From Alphaproteobacteria bacterium (GTDB lineage Bacteria; Pseudomonadota; Alphaproteobacteria; Rhodobacterales; Rhodobacteraceae), in NCBI GenBank assembly GCA_030432315.1, contig JAUIHM010000008.1, positions 1-59,090 on the forward strand: 59,090 nucleotides of DNA, given 5' to 3'. The notes under the pieces were generated by a model that was given only the letters and a program-made list of their open reading frames with translations, did no database searches and was not told the origin of the DNA. Shown piece by piece: positions 35,515 through 44,525 of this stretch. How positions within the stretch are numbered: the stretch's first letter is position 1; every line of letters starts with the position of its first letter. A program made the translations under genes and the position numbers.

Positions 35515-36215
35515 AGCCTCAGGCCCTGATCTTCGACGTATTCGGCACCCTTGTGGACTGGCGCAGCTCGATTGCCACTCACGTCACCGCGGCCTACGCG
35601 GAAAAAGGCCTCGACGTGGACGGCCCGGCCTTCGCCGACGCCTGGCGCGCGGAATACCAGCCGGCGATGCAGCGGATCCGCAGCGGCAAGCGGGCCTGGG
35701 TGCCGCTCGACGACCTGCACATGGAAAACCTGATGGCGGTGCTGGAGCGGACCGGACACGCCGCCACCTTCTGCCCCGACGAGATCATCGACCTCGCCCG
35801 CGCCTGGGAGGAACTGACCCCCTGGCCGGACACCTGCCCGGGGCTGATGCGCCTCAGGCCGCACCACATCCTCGCCCCCTGCTCTAACGGCTCCATCGCC
35901 CTGATGACCCGGCTGGCGAAATATGCCCGGATGCCGTTCGACTGCATTCTCGGCGCGGAAATCGCGCATGACTACAAACCGAACCCGGTGGTCTACCAGG
36001 CCTCCTGCGACGCGCTGCGGCTTGAACCCGCCGAGGTGATGATGGTCGCCTGTCACAACAGCGATCTCGCCGCAGCACAGGATTGCGGTCTGCAGACCGC
36101 GTTCATTCCCCGCCCGGCCGAACACGGACCGGATCAGACCATGGATCTTGCACCCGAAGGCGACTGGACCGTCACCGCCACGGACCTCAACGACCTCGCG
36201 GACCAGCTTGGCTGA
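35511..36215 (+). CDS. HAD-superfamily hydrolase, haloacid dehalogenase type II-like
   Basis: 234 residues. Motif I is FDVFGTLVDWRSS with nucleophile Asp9. Motif II is Ser in APCSNGS, motif III Lys in DYKPNP, motif IV the acidic pair near ACHNSDL. The cap (about 16-95) has the helical form of L-2-haloacid dehalogenases. FDVFGTLVDW-R-S-S is typical of that subfamily, but activity on haloacids is inferred only. Start ATG 35511 gives the motif at the expected place. Confidence 0.88.
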   Translation: MKPQALIFDVFGTLVDWRSSIATHVTAAYAEKGLDVDGPAFADAWRAEYQPAMQRIRSGKRAWVPLDDLHMENLMAVLERTGHAATFCPDEIIDLARAWEELTPWPDTCPGLMRLRPHHILAPCSNGSIALMTRLAKYARMPFDCILGAEIAHDYKPNPVVYQASCDALRLEPAEVMMVACHNSDLAAAQDCGLQTAFIPRPAEHGPDQTMDLAPEGDWTVTATDLNDLADQLG

Positions 36216-36231
36216 TCCGCGCCGCCGAAAC

Positions 36232-36543
36232 TCAGAGATATCCCTCGCTGCCGGTATACTCCACCCGCTCGACCGTGCCGGCGTCATTGACATAACACGC
36301 CCACGGCGCCTCGGCACCCGGGATGTCCAGATACACCACCGTGCCGGTCGAGGTGAACTCGGTTTTGGAAACCGTCGCCATCACCGCGCCGGTGGTTTCC
36401 ATGGTCGCGGCGATGCAGCCGCCCTGCACCACCGTCGACTCTTCCGTCAGCAGGGCATTGTCCATCGCCGTCTGGTCTTCGGTCGCACAGGCGGCCAGCG
36501 CCAGAATGCCGGCAAAGCCGGTCATAAGCCGAAATTTCCACAT
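36232..36543 (-). CDS. Small lipoprotein of unknown function
   Basis: 103 residues. Signal MWKFRLMTGFAGILALAAC with lipobox L-A-A-C. Mature part has two further cysteines (GGCIAATME and WACYVND) that may pair, and ends in a VEYTGSEGYL tail. I recognise no domain. Start ATG 36543 has GGAGG upstream. It follows the PliG-like gene on the reverse strand by 20 bases, so the two exported products are likely one operon. Confidence 0.75.
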   Translation of the reverse strand: MWKFRLMTGFAGILALAACATEDQTAMDNALLTEESTVVQGGCIAATMETTGAVMATVSKTEFTSTGTVVYLDIPGAEAPWACYVNDAGTVERVEYTGSEGYL

Positions 36544-36563
36544 GTCCCTTTTTCCTCCCAGGC

Positions 36564-36968
36564 TCATTCCGTAGCGATTTCAAGCGTATGGTGCGCCGTT
36601 TCGTCCAGCCGCGCGGCGCTGCGCATTCTGTAGACCGGAACGACGTACTCACCGTCTTCCGTCAGGGTTCCCTGCCGGAGATTGCCGCCGGTGCTGCCGA
36701 TGCAGGCCGCTGCGACGTCACCCGGTCTGGTCCCCGGCGCGAAGATGTTCATGCAGGTCGCGCTACTGTCCGGGTTGAGTGTCACCGCAATGTCCGGCCC
36801 CGCTGCGGCGTCGTCCGTGTAATTGACTGTATCATACCCCTGTATGATACCCGGTAACGTCACAGCCGAGGTGCCAGTGGCAAAACGCACCGTCTTGGTG
36901 CGCGCCACGTCCCCGAAGACCGGTGTCGAGACGATCACCCCGAAAGCCAAAAATGCGACATGTCTCAT
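36564..36968 (-). CDS. Exported PliG-like protein (lysozyme-inhibitor/pre-peptidase-like fold)
   Basis: 134 residues, signal peptide MRHVAFLAFGVIVSTPVFG. The end GTLTEDGEYVVPVYRMRSAARLDETAHHTLEI fits the conserved tail G-x-Y-x-x-x-V-x-x-M-R-x-x-A-R-x-x-E of PliG and related small periplasmic proteins often annotated as DNA breaking-rejoining protein. A lysozyme-inhibitor role is possible but not shown. Start ATG 36968 has GGAGAG upstream. Its leader holds four 11-base repeats (37114-37157). Confidence 0.65.
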   Translation of the reverse strand: MRHVAFLAFGVIVSTPVFGDVARTKTVRFATGTSAVTLPGIIQGYDTVNYTDDAAAGPDIAVTLNPDSSATCMNIFAPGTRPGDVAAACIGSTGGNLRQGTLTEDGEYVVPVYRMRSAARLDETAHHTLEIATE

Positions 36969-37046
36969 GTCCACTCTCCGTTGGCCGCACGCCTGCGCAA
37001 TCCACTCCCGCGCCGCGGTCCACCTGTTCAGACATAACAGAACCGG

Positions 37047-37064
37047 CCCGGTTTGAGAACCGGG
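37047..37064 (-). promoter_or_regulatory. Short hairpin in the leader of the PliG-like gene
   Basis: CCCGGTT-TGAG-AACCGGG, perfect 7-base arms, about 80 bases upstream of the start. Could be a leader structure or a regulator half-site pair. Confidence 0.35.
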
Positions 37065-37113
37065 ACCGCGCCCGACCGCGACGGTTAACCTCTTCATCGT
37101 TAATCCTTTTTGT

Positions 37114-37157
37114 CGGTATCGGTCGGGTACCGGATGGGTATCGAAAGGGTATCGGCC
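37114..37157. repeat. Four tandem 11-base repeats
   Basis: Units CGGTATCGGTC, GGGTACCGGAT, GGGTATCGAAA and GGGTATCGGCC follow each other without gaps (consensus GGGTAtCGnnn). The 11-base period places each unit on about the same face of the helix. GGTTAAC occurs three times nearby (37083, 37165, 37180). The array is in the upstream region of the PliG-like gene and just past the stop of the RNA methyltransferase gene. A multi-copy binding site is the simplest reading. Confidence 0.6.
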
Positions 37158-37181
37158 TGCCGCGGGTTAACGCGGGAAAGG

Positions 37182-38417
37182 TTAACGGCTGAACCGCGCC
37201 GCCAGTTCCACATGGGTCGACCACAGAAACTGATCCACCGGCTGCACGGCCTCCAGGCGGTATCCCCCCTCCACCAGAATCTGCGCATCCCGCGCGAAGG
37301 TCACCGGATTGCAGGAAACCGCCGCGATCCGCGGCACATCCGACTTCGCCAGTTCGTGCATCTGCGCCTCGGCCCCGGCCCGTGGCGGATCAATGACCAC
37401 TGCTTCGAACCCCTTGAACTCACTCGCCAAAACAGGCCTGCGGAACAGATCCCGCATGCGCGCCTGCACCCGTTTCAGCCCCTGGGCCTGCCGCCATCCC
37501 GCGTCCAGCGCCTGTACCATTTCCGCCGATCCCTCGACCGCCAGCACCTCCGCCCCGCGCGCCAGTGGAAGGGTGAACGTCCCCGATCCGCAGAACAGAT
37601 CCACAGCGCGCCTGGCCTGCCCGACCGTTTCAAGCACATGATCCACAAGGATTTTCTCCCCGTGCGCCGTCGCCTGCAGAAACCCTCCCGGCGGCCCCAT
37701 TACCCGCGCCCCGCCGACGAATTCCTGCGCCGCATCCCGGCGCAGCGACACCACATCCCCGTTCCAGGAAACCCTGGCAAAATCAGCATCTTCCGCGATT
37801 TCCGCCAGTCTCGTTCCCATCTCCGCATCGAGCGGCTTGGCGGTTTCGAGCGCGATATCGAGTCCGGCCGGCCCATGGGTCACCGACAGCTTTACCTCGC
37901 CCGAACGTGATGCCGCCAGAACCACCAGACGATCCAAAAGCGCTTTTGCCTCAAGCACTTCCGGCACCAGAACCTGGCATTCCCGGAGATCGAAAATCCC
38001 GTCCGACCGCCGCCCGTGGAAGCCCAGCGTCACCGTCTTTCGCGTCCGCCGCCCGGTCATCACCGCCCGCCGCCGCGACCGCGGCGGCGAGGTCACGGTC
38101 GGCCGCACCTCCACGGAAATCCCTCTGGATTCAAGGGCGTGCGTGACAAACCCCCGCTTCCACTCCGCCTGCGCCCCCGTCGCCATGTGCTGCAGGGAAC
38201 AGCCGCCACAGACCTGATGATGCACACAGGGCGGATTGACCCGCTCCGGCGACGGCGACAATATCTGCCCGTCGATCAATACGTTATCCTCAACGCTGCC
38301 CGACCAAAGCTCCCCGGGCAACCCGGTCGGCACCCGCACCGAGCCCGCCCGCCCGTCACCGTCGAGGCCAATCCGCTCGACTCGAATTTCAGTCATTTCG
38401 AAACCAGTCGTTTCCAT
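37182..38417 (-). CDS. RNA uracil-C5 methyltransferase, TrmA/RlmCD family
   Basis: 411 residues. Fe-S cysteines are visible as C-x5-C-G-G-C-S-L-Q-H (near residue 64-73) and C in LRECQVLV. The SAM domain has VDLFCGSGTFTLPLA, then VEGSAEM, then AVVIDPPRAG, and the catalytic Cys is in AVSCNPVTFARD. A shortened TRAM-like amino end precedes. It methylates uridine in 23S rRNA or tRNA; which site cannot be told. ATG 38417 has AAGGCG upstream. Divergent from the VOC gene. Confidence 0.9.
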   Translation of the reverse strand: METTGFEMTEIRVERIGLDGDGRAGSVRVPTGLPGELWSGSVEDNVLIDGQILSPSPERVNPPCVHHQVCGGCSLQHMATGAQAEWKRGFVTHALESRGISVEVRPTVTSPPRSRRRAVMTGRRTRKTVTLGFHGRRSDGIFDLRECQVLVPEVLEAKALLDRLVVLAASRSGEVKLSVTHGPAGLDIALETAKPLDAEMGTRLAEIAEDADFARVSWNGDVVSLRRDAAQEFVGGARVMGPPGGFLQATAHGEKILVDHVLETVGQARRAVDLFCGSGTFTLPLARGAEVLAVEGSAEMVQALDAGWRQAQGLKRVQARMRDLFRRPVLASEFKGFEAVVIDPPRAGAEAQMHELAKSDVPRIAAVSCNPVTFARDAQILVEGGYRLEAVQPVDQFLWSTHVELAARFSR

Positions 38418-38484
38418 TTTTTCGCCTTATCCGCATCTGATTAGCATATTATCTTCCACACAGATACAATCAAAGGGGAATACC

Positions 38485-38964
38485 GTGGAAAATCCTGTAT
38501 CCGCCGAAACCAGAATCGGCCATGTGCATCTGAAAGTCGCGGACCTCGACCGCGCCATCGCCTTCTATTCCGGCGTCCTCGGCTTCGAAGTTCAGCAAAA
38601 ATACGGCAGCCAGGCCGCATTCCTCGCCGCAGGCGGCTATCATCATCACATCGGCCTCAACACCTGGGAAAGCCGCGGCGCCACGCCGCCACCTCCCGGC
38701 CACACCGGCCTTTACCACACCGCCTTTCTCTATGCCACCCGCCACGATCTGGCCGACGCCCTGCAAAGGATTGAAAAAGCAGGAATTCCGCTGACGGGAG
38801 CCTCGGACCACGGCGTGTCCGAAGCGCTGTATCTCAACGATCCGGACGGGAACGGCGTCGAACTCTACTGGGACCGCCCGCAGGCGGAATGGCCCCGCGA
38901 TGCCGACGGAAACCTCGCAATGATAACCGCGCGGCTCAACCTGAACGACCTGCGCGCCGCCTGA
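38485..38964 (+). CDS. VOC-family metalloenzyme (glyoxalase/extradiol dioxygenase-like)
   Basis: 159 residues, GTG start with AAAGGGGA 5 bases upstream. The metal set is His13 (RIGHVHLKVADLDRA), His78 (GLYHTAFLYA) and Glu127 (GVELYWDRP). The HHIGLNTWES segment resembles CatE/ThnC-type extradiol dioxygenases more than lactoylglutathione lyase. Substrate is not known. It converges on tlyA with a 5-base gap. Confidence 0.87.
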   Translation: MENPVSAETRIGHVHLKVADLDRAIAFYSGVLGFEVQQKYGSQAAFLAAGGYHHHIGLNTWESRGATPPPPGHTGLYHTAFLYATRHDLADALQRIEKAGIPLTGASDHGVSEALYLNDPDGNGVELYWDRPQAEWPRDADGNLAMITARLNLNDLRAA

Positions 38965-38969
38965 CCGGC

Positions 38970-39701
38970 TCAGACGGCCTTTCGCGCCACGATCAGGTAC
39001 TCGGTGTTCCCGTCCCCCCCGGTGATCGGGCTCACCGCCTCACCGTCGACCTGCCAGCCCGATCCGGTCAAAAACCCGGCGACGGACTGGCGGGCTCGGT
39101 CTGCCGCTCCGGGATCCCTGACCAATCCACCCTTGCCGACAAACGCCCTTCCGACCTCGAACTGCGGTTTTATCAGCGCCACGAGCACCGCACCGGGCCG
39201 CGCCAGTTCGAGGGCCGCAGGGAGGGCCTTCTCCAGCGAAATGAAGCTCAGGTCCGCCACCACCCAGTCAGGCGTCGGCACCATCTCCGCCGTCAGGTCG
39301 CGTACGTTCTGCCCCTCGATCACCCGCAACCGGGGATGGCCGCGCAACCGGGCGTGCAACTGTCCATGGCCGACATCTACGGCCCAAACCTCCGCCACCC
39401 CGGCCTCCAGCAAGACCTCGGAAAACCCGCCTGTGGACGCCCCGAGGTCGAGCGCGACCGCGCCGGACGGGTCCAGTGCAAACACTTCCAGAGCATGTTT
39501 CAGCTTCAGCGCAGCACGGGATACATAAGGCAGCGGATCTTCCCTCAGCCGCAGGTCCGAAGCGGCTTCAACCTTCTGTGCCGCTTTCGTTACGACCTGC
39601 CCGTCAACCGAAACCACTCCGGCGGCGATCAGCGCCTGTGCCCGGGCCCGGCTTTCCGCCAGCCCGGCCGCGACCAGCGCCAGATCGAGCCTCCGGCTCA
39701 T
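38970..39701 (-). CDS. tlyA: TlyA-type rRNA 2'-O-methyltransferase
   Basis: 243 residues: S4 RNA-binding domain first (RLDLALVAAGLAESRARAQALIAAGVVSVDGQ), then an FtsJ-like domain with VALDLGASTGGFSEVLLEAG, AVDVGHGQLH, DWVVADLSFISLEKALPAA and LIKPQFEVG. The K-D-K-E type catalytic positions of TlyA are conserved. Homologues 2'-O-methylate 16S/23S rRNA, so the old haemolysin name misleads. The start overlaps the upstream ABC gene by 4 bases. Confidence 0.92.
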   Translation of the reverse strand: MSRRLDLALVAAGLAESRARAQALIAAGVVSVDGQVVTKAAQKVEAASDLRLREDPLPYVSRAALKLKHALEVFALDPSGAVALDLGASTGGFSEVLLEAGVAEVWAVDVGHGQLHARLRGHPRLRVIEGQNVRDLTAEMVPTPDWVVADLSFISLEKALPAALELARPGAVLVALIKPQFEVGRAFVGKGGLVRDPGAADRARQSVAGFLTGSGWQVDGEAVSPITGGDGNTEYLIVARKAV

Positions 39702-41527
39702 TCCGCCGCAAGATTGATGAAACCGCCGGACTGCCGATTCCAGAACCCGGCATAAAGCCCGCCATGCGCCAGCAGTTCGACATGCGTGCCCTGCTCGACG
39801 ATCCGTCCCTCATCGAGCACCACGATCCGGTCCATCCGGGCTATCGTCGACAGACGGTGGGCAATGGCGATCACCGACTTGCCCTCCATCACCGTTTCAA
39901 GCGTGTCCTGGATCGCCGCCTCGACCTCACTGTCGAGCGCACTGGTCGCCTCATCCAGCACCAGCACCGGTGCGTTCTTGAGAATGACCCGGGCGAGTGC
40001 GATCCGCTGCCTCTGCCCGCCGGAAAGTTTGACGCCGCGCTCGCCCAGATGGGCCGCATAACCGGTCCGTCCCCGGAAGTCCGCCAGTTCCCGAATGAAA
40101 TCATCGGCGTGGGCCCGTTTCGCCGCCTCAATCACCTCTTCGTCGCTGGCATCCGGCCGGCCGTAGCGGATGTTCTCCATCGCCGACCGGTTGAACATCG
40201 CCGTTTCCTGCCGCACCATGCCGATATTCGATCGCAATCCGTCCTGGGTCAGATCGCGAATATCGGTGCCGTCGAGCCGTATTTCCCCACCCTCTACCTC
40301 GTAGAGACGCAGGAGCAGCGACACCGCCGTCGTCTTTCCCGCACCCGACCGCCCGACAAGGGCAACCTTTTCCCCGGGAGCAACATGCAGATCCAGCCCG
40401 TCCAGCGCCGACTCCCGCTTGCCGTAGCCAAATTTCACGTTTTCGAACGACACCGCCCCCGCAACTGCGGGTGGAACCCCGGCCTGCGGACGGTCCGTCA
40501 CACCATGCCCTGGGGAGAGCGTTCTGATACCGTCCTCGATCTCACCGATGTTGGAAAAGATCCCCATCGCCGTCATAGAAACCCAACCCGACATCTGGGC
40601 CAGACGCGTCGATATCAACCCGGCCGTGGCAATGTCGCCGGCGGTCGCCAATCCCTGAGACCACAGCCACAGCGACACGCCGATCAGACCGACCGGCAGC
40701 AACCCTGCCAGGGTCATTAGACAGAACCGAAACCCGGCGGCAATGCGTCCGAACCGGATCGTGCTGCCACGGTAGCGGCCAAGGGCATCGATCGCCGCCC
40801 GATCCTCGAAATCCCCGTGGGCGAACAGCTTGACCGTCGCAATGTTTGAAATCGTATCAACGATCTGGCCGGTCACCACTGCCCGCGCACCCGCCCGGTC
40901 CTTGGACCGGCGACGGATCCGCGGGAGAAAATAGCGGATCAGAAAGACATAGCCGACGATCCAGAGCACCAGAACCACTGCCAGCCGCCAGTTCACCGCG
41001 CCCATCAGCGTCGCCGCCCCGATGACCGCTGAAAGCGCATAGCCGAACGTATTGACCGTTTCCGTGACCACATCGGTCAGGGCCCGCGAGGTCTGCTGCG
41101 CCTTCTGGGCGATACGTCCGGCAAAATCATCATCGAAATAGCTCAAGGACTGCCCCAGGACGTGACGGTTGAGACGCGAAAGCACCATCGGGTAGAGGTT
41201 GGGCTGGAGGCCGAGCGCCGTCAGCACTGCGCCGCCACCCATGATCGCCGGACGCAGCACCAGAAAAAACGCACCGATGCCGAGCAGCACCAGCCAGAGA
41301 TCATTGAACATCCCCTCGGGTCCGCGGGTCTGCGCGAGGTCAATCAGCCAGCCGACGATAAAAGCGGCGGCTATTTCCGTTATCCCGGTCAGAATGCTGA
41401 CGGACAGCATCAGAAATATGACGGGAAACGCTCCGGCTAGTGCCCAGCGGACAAATCGTCCCAACCGGTCCGGCGGCGGTCCCGCCGCCGGGGAAAACCC
41501 GTCGATCCAGTCCTCGACCGGCTTCAT
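39698..41527 (-). CDS. ABC exporter half-transporter (second in operon)
   Basis: 609 residues: six-helix exporter domain, then an ATPase. Walker A is GRSGAGKTTAVSLLLRLYE, signature LSGGQRQRIALARV, Walker B VLVLDEATSALD, H-loop AIAHRLST. All catalytic residues are intact. It starts 4 bases inside the upstream paralogue, and its end overlaps tlyA by 4 bases, so three genes are translationally coupled. The two half-transporters probably form a heterodimer. Substrate unknown. Confidence 0.93.
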   Translation of the reverse strand: MKPVEDWIDGFSPAAGPPPDRLGRFVRWALAGAFPVIFLMLSVSILTGITEIAAAFIVGWLIDLAQTRGPEGMFNDLWLVLLGIGAFFLVLRPAIMGGGAVLTALGLQPNLYPMVLSRLNRHVLGQSLSYFDDDFAGRIAQKAQQTSRALTDVVTETVNTFGYALSAVIGAATLMGAVNWRLAVVLVLWIVGYVFLIRYFLPRIRRRSKDRAGARAVVTGQIVDTISNIATVKLFAHGDFEDRAAIDALGRYRGSTIRFGRIAAGFRFCLMTLAGLLPVGLIGVSLWLWSQGLATAGDIATAGLISTRLAQMSGWVSMTAMGIFSNIGEIEDGIRTLSPGHGVTDRPQAGVPPAVAGAVSFENVKFGYGKRESALDGLDLHVAPGEKVALVGRSGAGKTTAVSLLLRLYEVEGGEIRLDGTDIRDLTQDGLRSNIGMVRQETAMFNRSAMENIRYGRPDASDEEVIEAAKRAHADDFIRELADFRGRTGYAAHLGERGVKLSGGQRQRIALARVILKNAPVLVLDEATSALDSEVEAAIQDTLETVMEGKSVIAIAHRLSTIARMDRIVVLDEGRIVEQGTHVELLAHGGLYAGFWNRQSGGFINLAAE

Positions 41528-43365
41528 TCCGCTGCTTCCAGATTGATGAACCCGCCAGACTGCCGATTCCAGAACCGGGCGTAAAGCCCGTCCTGCGCCA
41601 GAAGATCCGCGTGCCGCCCCTGCTCCGCGATCACTCCGTCATCAATCACGATTATCCGGTCCATATGGGCAATTGTAGACAGCCGGTGGGCGATGGCAAT
41701 CACGGTTTTGCCCTGCATCACCCCATAGAGCGTTGCCTGGATTTCCGCCTCGACCTCACTGTCGAGCGCCGAGGTCGCCTCGTCCAGCACCAGAATCGGC
41801 GCATCCTTGAGGATCACGCGGGCCAGCGAAATACGCTGCCGCTGCCCCCCGGACAGCTTGACGCCACGTTCGCCCACCTGGGCATCGTAGCCGCCGCGTC
41901 CGTTCATGTCCTGCAGGTCGAGGATGAAATCATGCGCCTCCGCCCGCCGCGCCGCCTCATGAATTGCCGCCTCACTCGCATCGGGTCGGCCGTAGCGGAT
42001 GTTTTCGTAGACCGAGCGGTGCAGCAGTGAAGGGTCCTGCGTGACCATGCCGATGTGTTCGCGCAGACTGTCCTGGGTCACGGAGCGTATATCCTGACCA
42101 TCGATCAGGATGTTTCCGCTCTCGGGATCGAAGAACCGCAGCAGCAGGTTGACAAGGGTCGACTTGCCCGCTCCCGAACGCCCGATCACCCCGACCTTTT
42201 CGCCGGGCCGTATCGTCAGGGAAATGTCGCGCAACCCGCCCGCGCCGCGTCCGTAGTGGTGACTGACGCCGTTCACCTGGATCTCCCCCCTTGTCACCCG
42301 GAGCAGCGCCGGATCCGACCGGTCGGTCAGGGCGATCGGCTGGGCAATCGTCTCCATCCCCTCCCGGACGATGCCGAGATTGGTGAACAGCGAGGAAAGG
42401 GCCCACATGATCCAGCCGGTCATGGCACTCAGACGCAGAGTCAGCGCGGTCGCCGCGGCAACGGTGCCCACCGACGAATGGCCGGACTGCCAGAGCAGGA
42501 CCGCGAGTCCAATGACCGAGACGACAAGGAAGCCGTTGATGCAGGTCAGACCGAAATCCATCCAGGTGATGATCCGCATCTGGCGGGCAAAGGTGCGGCG
42601 CCCCTCCTCGATTGCCTCGCCGGCATATTCCAGTTCCGAACTGGTGTGCGCGAACAGTTTGACCGACTGGATGTTGGTATAGCTGTCGACGATGCGGCCA
42701 GTGATCTTCGAGCGCGCCTCGGAGAACTCCTTCGACGCCTGCCCGACCCGCGGCACCGCCCAGGTCACCAGCGCGACGTAGAGGCCGAACCAGACCAGCA
42801 GCGGCAGGGCGAGCCAGACATCGGTATCCGCCAGCAGCCAAAGAGCGCCGACCAGATAGATCGACGAATAGGCAATGGCGTCAAACGTCTGGAACGCGGT
42901 TTCACCGACCGCCGGAGCGGTCTGCATCACCCGGTTGGCAATACGTCCGGCAAAGTCGTTCTGGAACCAGCCGACCGACTGCCGCAGTACGTGTCGGTGG
43001 CTGCGCCAGCGCACCAGCGTGCCGACATTCGGCATCAGCGACTGATTGAGAAACGCCGCACTCGCGGTCTGGATGAACGGCCGCAGGAACAGGATGAAGA
43101 TCGCGACCGCGAGGAACTCGATCCCGTACTCCGCCCAGATGTCCTCTGGACCGGTCCTGCCCAGCAGGTCAACCAGGCGTCCGGCATACCAGATCAGCCA
43201 GATCTCGATCACCCCGACGGCAAATACCGCCAGCAGCGTCCAGAGCATGACCCAGCGGGCGGGCCAGAGATATTCCCTGAGGAACGGCCAAAGCCGGTCG
43301 GGCGGCGTATCGGATTCCTCATAGGGCTCATAGGGGTCGACAAGCGACTCGAACAAACGGAACAT
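41524..43365 (-). CDS. ABC exporter half-transporter (first in operon)
   Basis: 613 residues, same layout as the downstream paralogue. Walker A GRSGAGKSTLVNLLLRFFD, signature LSGGQRQRISLARV, Walker B ILVLDEATSALD, Q-loop MVTQDPSLLHRS. Close tail identity with its neighbour (both end LYARFWNRQSGGFINL or similar) marks a tandem duplication. Both ATP sites look competent, so asymmetry of the degenerate-site kind is not expected. Divergent from hemF. Confidence 0.93.
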   Translation of the reverse strand: MFRLFESLVDPYEPYEESDTPPDRLWPFLREYLWPARWVMLWTLLAVFAVGVIEIWLIWYAGRLVDLLGRTGPEDIWAEYGIEFLAVAIFILFLRPFIQTASAAFLNQSLMPNVGTLVRWRSHRHVLRQSVGWFQNDFAGRIANRVMQTAPAVGETAFQTFDAIAYSSIYLVGALWLLADTDVWLALPLLVWFGLYVALVTWAVPRVGQASKEFSEARSKITGRIVDSYTNIQSVKLFAHTSSELEYAGEAIEEGRRTFARQMRIITWMDFGLTCINGFLVVSVIGLAVLLWQSGHSSVGTVAAATALTLRLSAMTGWIMWALSSLFTNLGIVREGMETIAQPIALTDRSDPALLRVTRGEIQVNGVSHHYGRGAGGLRDISLTIRPGEKVGVIGRSGAGKSTLVNLLLRFFDPESGNILIDGQDIRSVTQDSLREHIGMVTQDPSLLHRSVYENIRYGRPDASEAAIHEAARRAEAHDFILDLQDMNGRGGYDAQVGERGVKLSGGQRQRISLARVILKDAPILVLDEATSALDSEVEAEIQATLYGVMQGKTVIAIAHRLSTIAHMDRIIVIDDGVIAEQGRHADLLAQDGLYARFWNRQSGGFINLEAAE

Positions 43366-43601
43366 TGAAGTGAACTTTCGGCTGGCGCTTTGGAGCGGAA
43401 GAGATGGAAGTCGGGGGTCAAACGACCCTGTCCGGGCCGGTCAGAACCAGTCAGTAATCCGGACAGTCTCCATCAGCGCCTCCTTGGTGAATACCGGCTC
43501 TCTTATCCTATCGGAAACGTCCTGTCACCCCGTTCCGGGTGGACGACCGGGCATTCCTTGCGTACATCGGAACCGGTCAGAAGGGAGGCCCCGTATCCAT
43601 C

Positions 43602-44498
43602 GTGGAAACCGCAATCGACGACAGCCACAGGGAACGGGCGGCGGCCTGGTTCCACGACCTCAGGGACCGCATCTGCGACGCCTTCGAGCGAATCGAGGAT
43701 GACCTCGCCGAGGGACCTTTCAGCGGCCTTGCGCCGGGCCGCTTCGAGCGCCGGGAAACCCGTCGGGCTTCCGGCCCGGGAGAAGATGCCGGCGGCGGTG
43801 TCATGTCGGTTCTGCGCGAAGGTCGGGTGTTCGAGAAGGTCGGGGTCAACATTTCCACGGTCTACGGCACGCTCGGCAGTCAGGCGCAGTCCAGCCTGAC
43901 CGCACGAAAGGAAATTCCTGGAATCAGCGAAGATCCCCGCTTCTGGGCAAGCGGCATCAGCCTCGTCGCCCACATGCGCTCGCCGAAAACCCCGGCGGTC
44001 CACATGAACACCCGCATGTTCTGGACCCCCGGCGCCTGGTGGTTCGGTGGCGGAGCCGACCTCAATCCGGCGCTGGAAAATGCGGATGATACCGCACACT
44101 TTCATCAGGCGCTGGAAACCGCCTGCGACCGGCATGATCCGGATTACTACGCAAGGTTCAAAGCCTGGGCGGACGAATACTTCCTGATACGCCACTGGAA
44201 GGAGGCGCGGGGTGTCGGCGGCATCTTCTACGACGACCTGTGCACCGGCGACTGGGAAAAGGATTTCGCCTTCACCCGCGACGTGGGCCTCGCGTTTCTC
44301 GATGCGTTCGTTCCGGTGACGCGCCGTCACATGAACACGCCCTGGACCGACGCCGATCGCGAGACCCAGCTGATTCGCCGCGGCCGCTACGCCGAGTTCA
44401 ATCTGGTCTATGATCGGGGCACCCAGTTCGGCCTGCAGACCGGCCACAATCCCGAAGCGGTTCTGATGTCACTGCCGCCGGTCGCCAAGTGGCCCTGA
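43602..44498 (+). CDS. hemF: Oxygen-dependent coproporphyrinogen-III oxidase
   Basis: 298 residues, cytoplasmic. It converts coproporphyrinogen III to protoporphyrinogen IX with O2. Landmarks: GGGVMSVLREGRVFEKVGVNIS, HMNTRMFWTPGAWWFGGGADLNP, KEARGVGGIFYDDL, and RRGRYAEFNLVYDRGTQFGLQTGHNPEAVLMSLPP. Conserved His and Asp/Arg active-site residues are present. GTG 43602 has AGGGAGG upstream but at a long 13 bases; GTG 43539 is an alternative with no ribosome site. The product stops at KWP, about 30 residues earlier than the E. coli protein; I believe many alphaproteobacterial HemF end here too. Confidence 0.93.
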   Translation: METAIDDSHRERAAAWFHDLRDRICDAFERIEDDLAEGPFSGLAPGRFERRETRRASGPGEDAGGGVMSVLREGRVFEKVGVNISTVYGTLGSQAQSSLTARKEIPGISEDPRFWASGISLVAHMRSPKTPAVHMNTRMFWTPGAWWFGGGADLNPALENADDTAHFHQALETACDRHDPDYYARFKAWADEYFLIRHWKEARGVGGIFYDDLCTGDWEKDFAFTRDVGLAFLDAFVPVTRRHMNTPWTDADRETQLIRRGRYAEFNLVYDRGTQFGLQTGHNPEAVLMSLPPVAKWP

Positions 44499-44525
44499 CC
44501 CCAACGCATCCAGCAAAGGCAGAAA

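Noticed and set aside
37114..37157. CRISPR array or plasmid iterons
   Set aside because: Units are 11 bases with no spacers and only four copies; no cas, rep or partition genes nearby.
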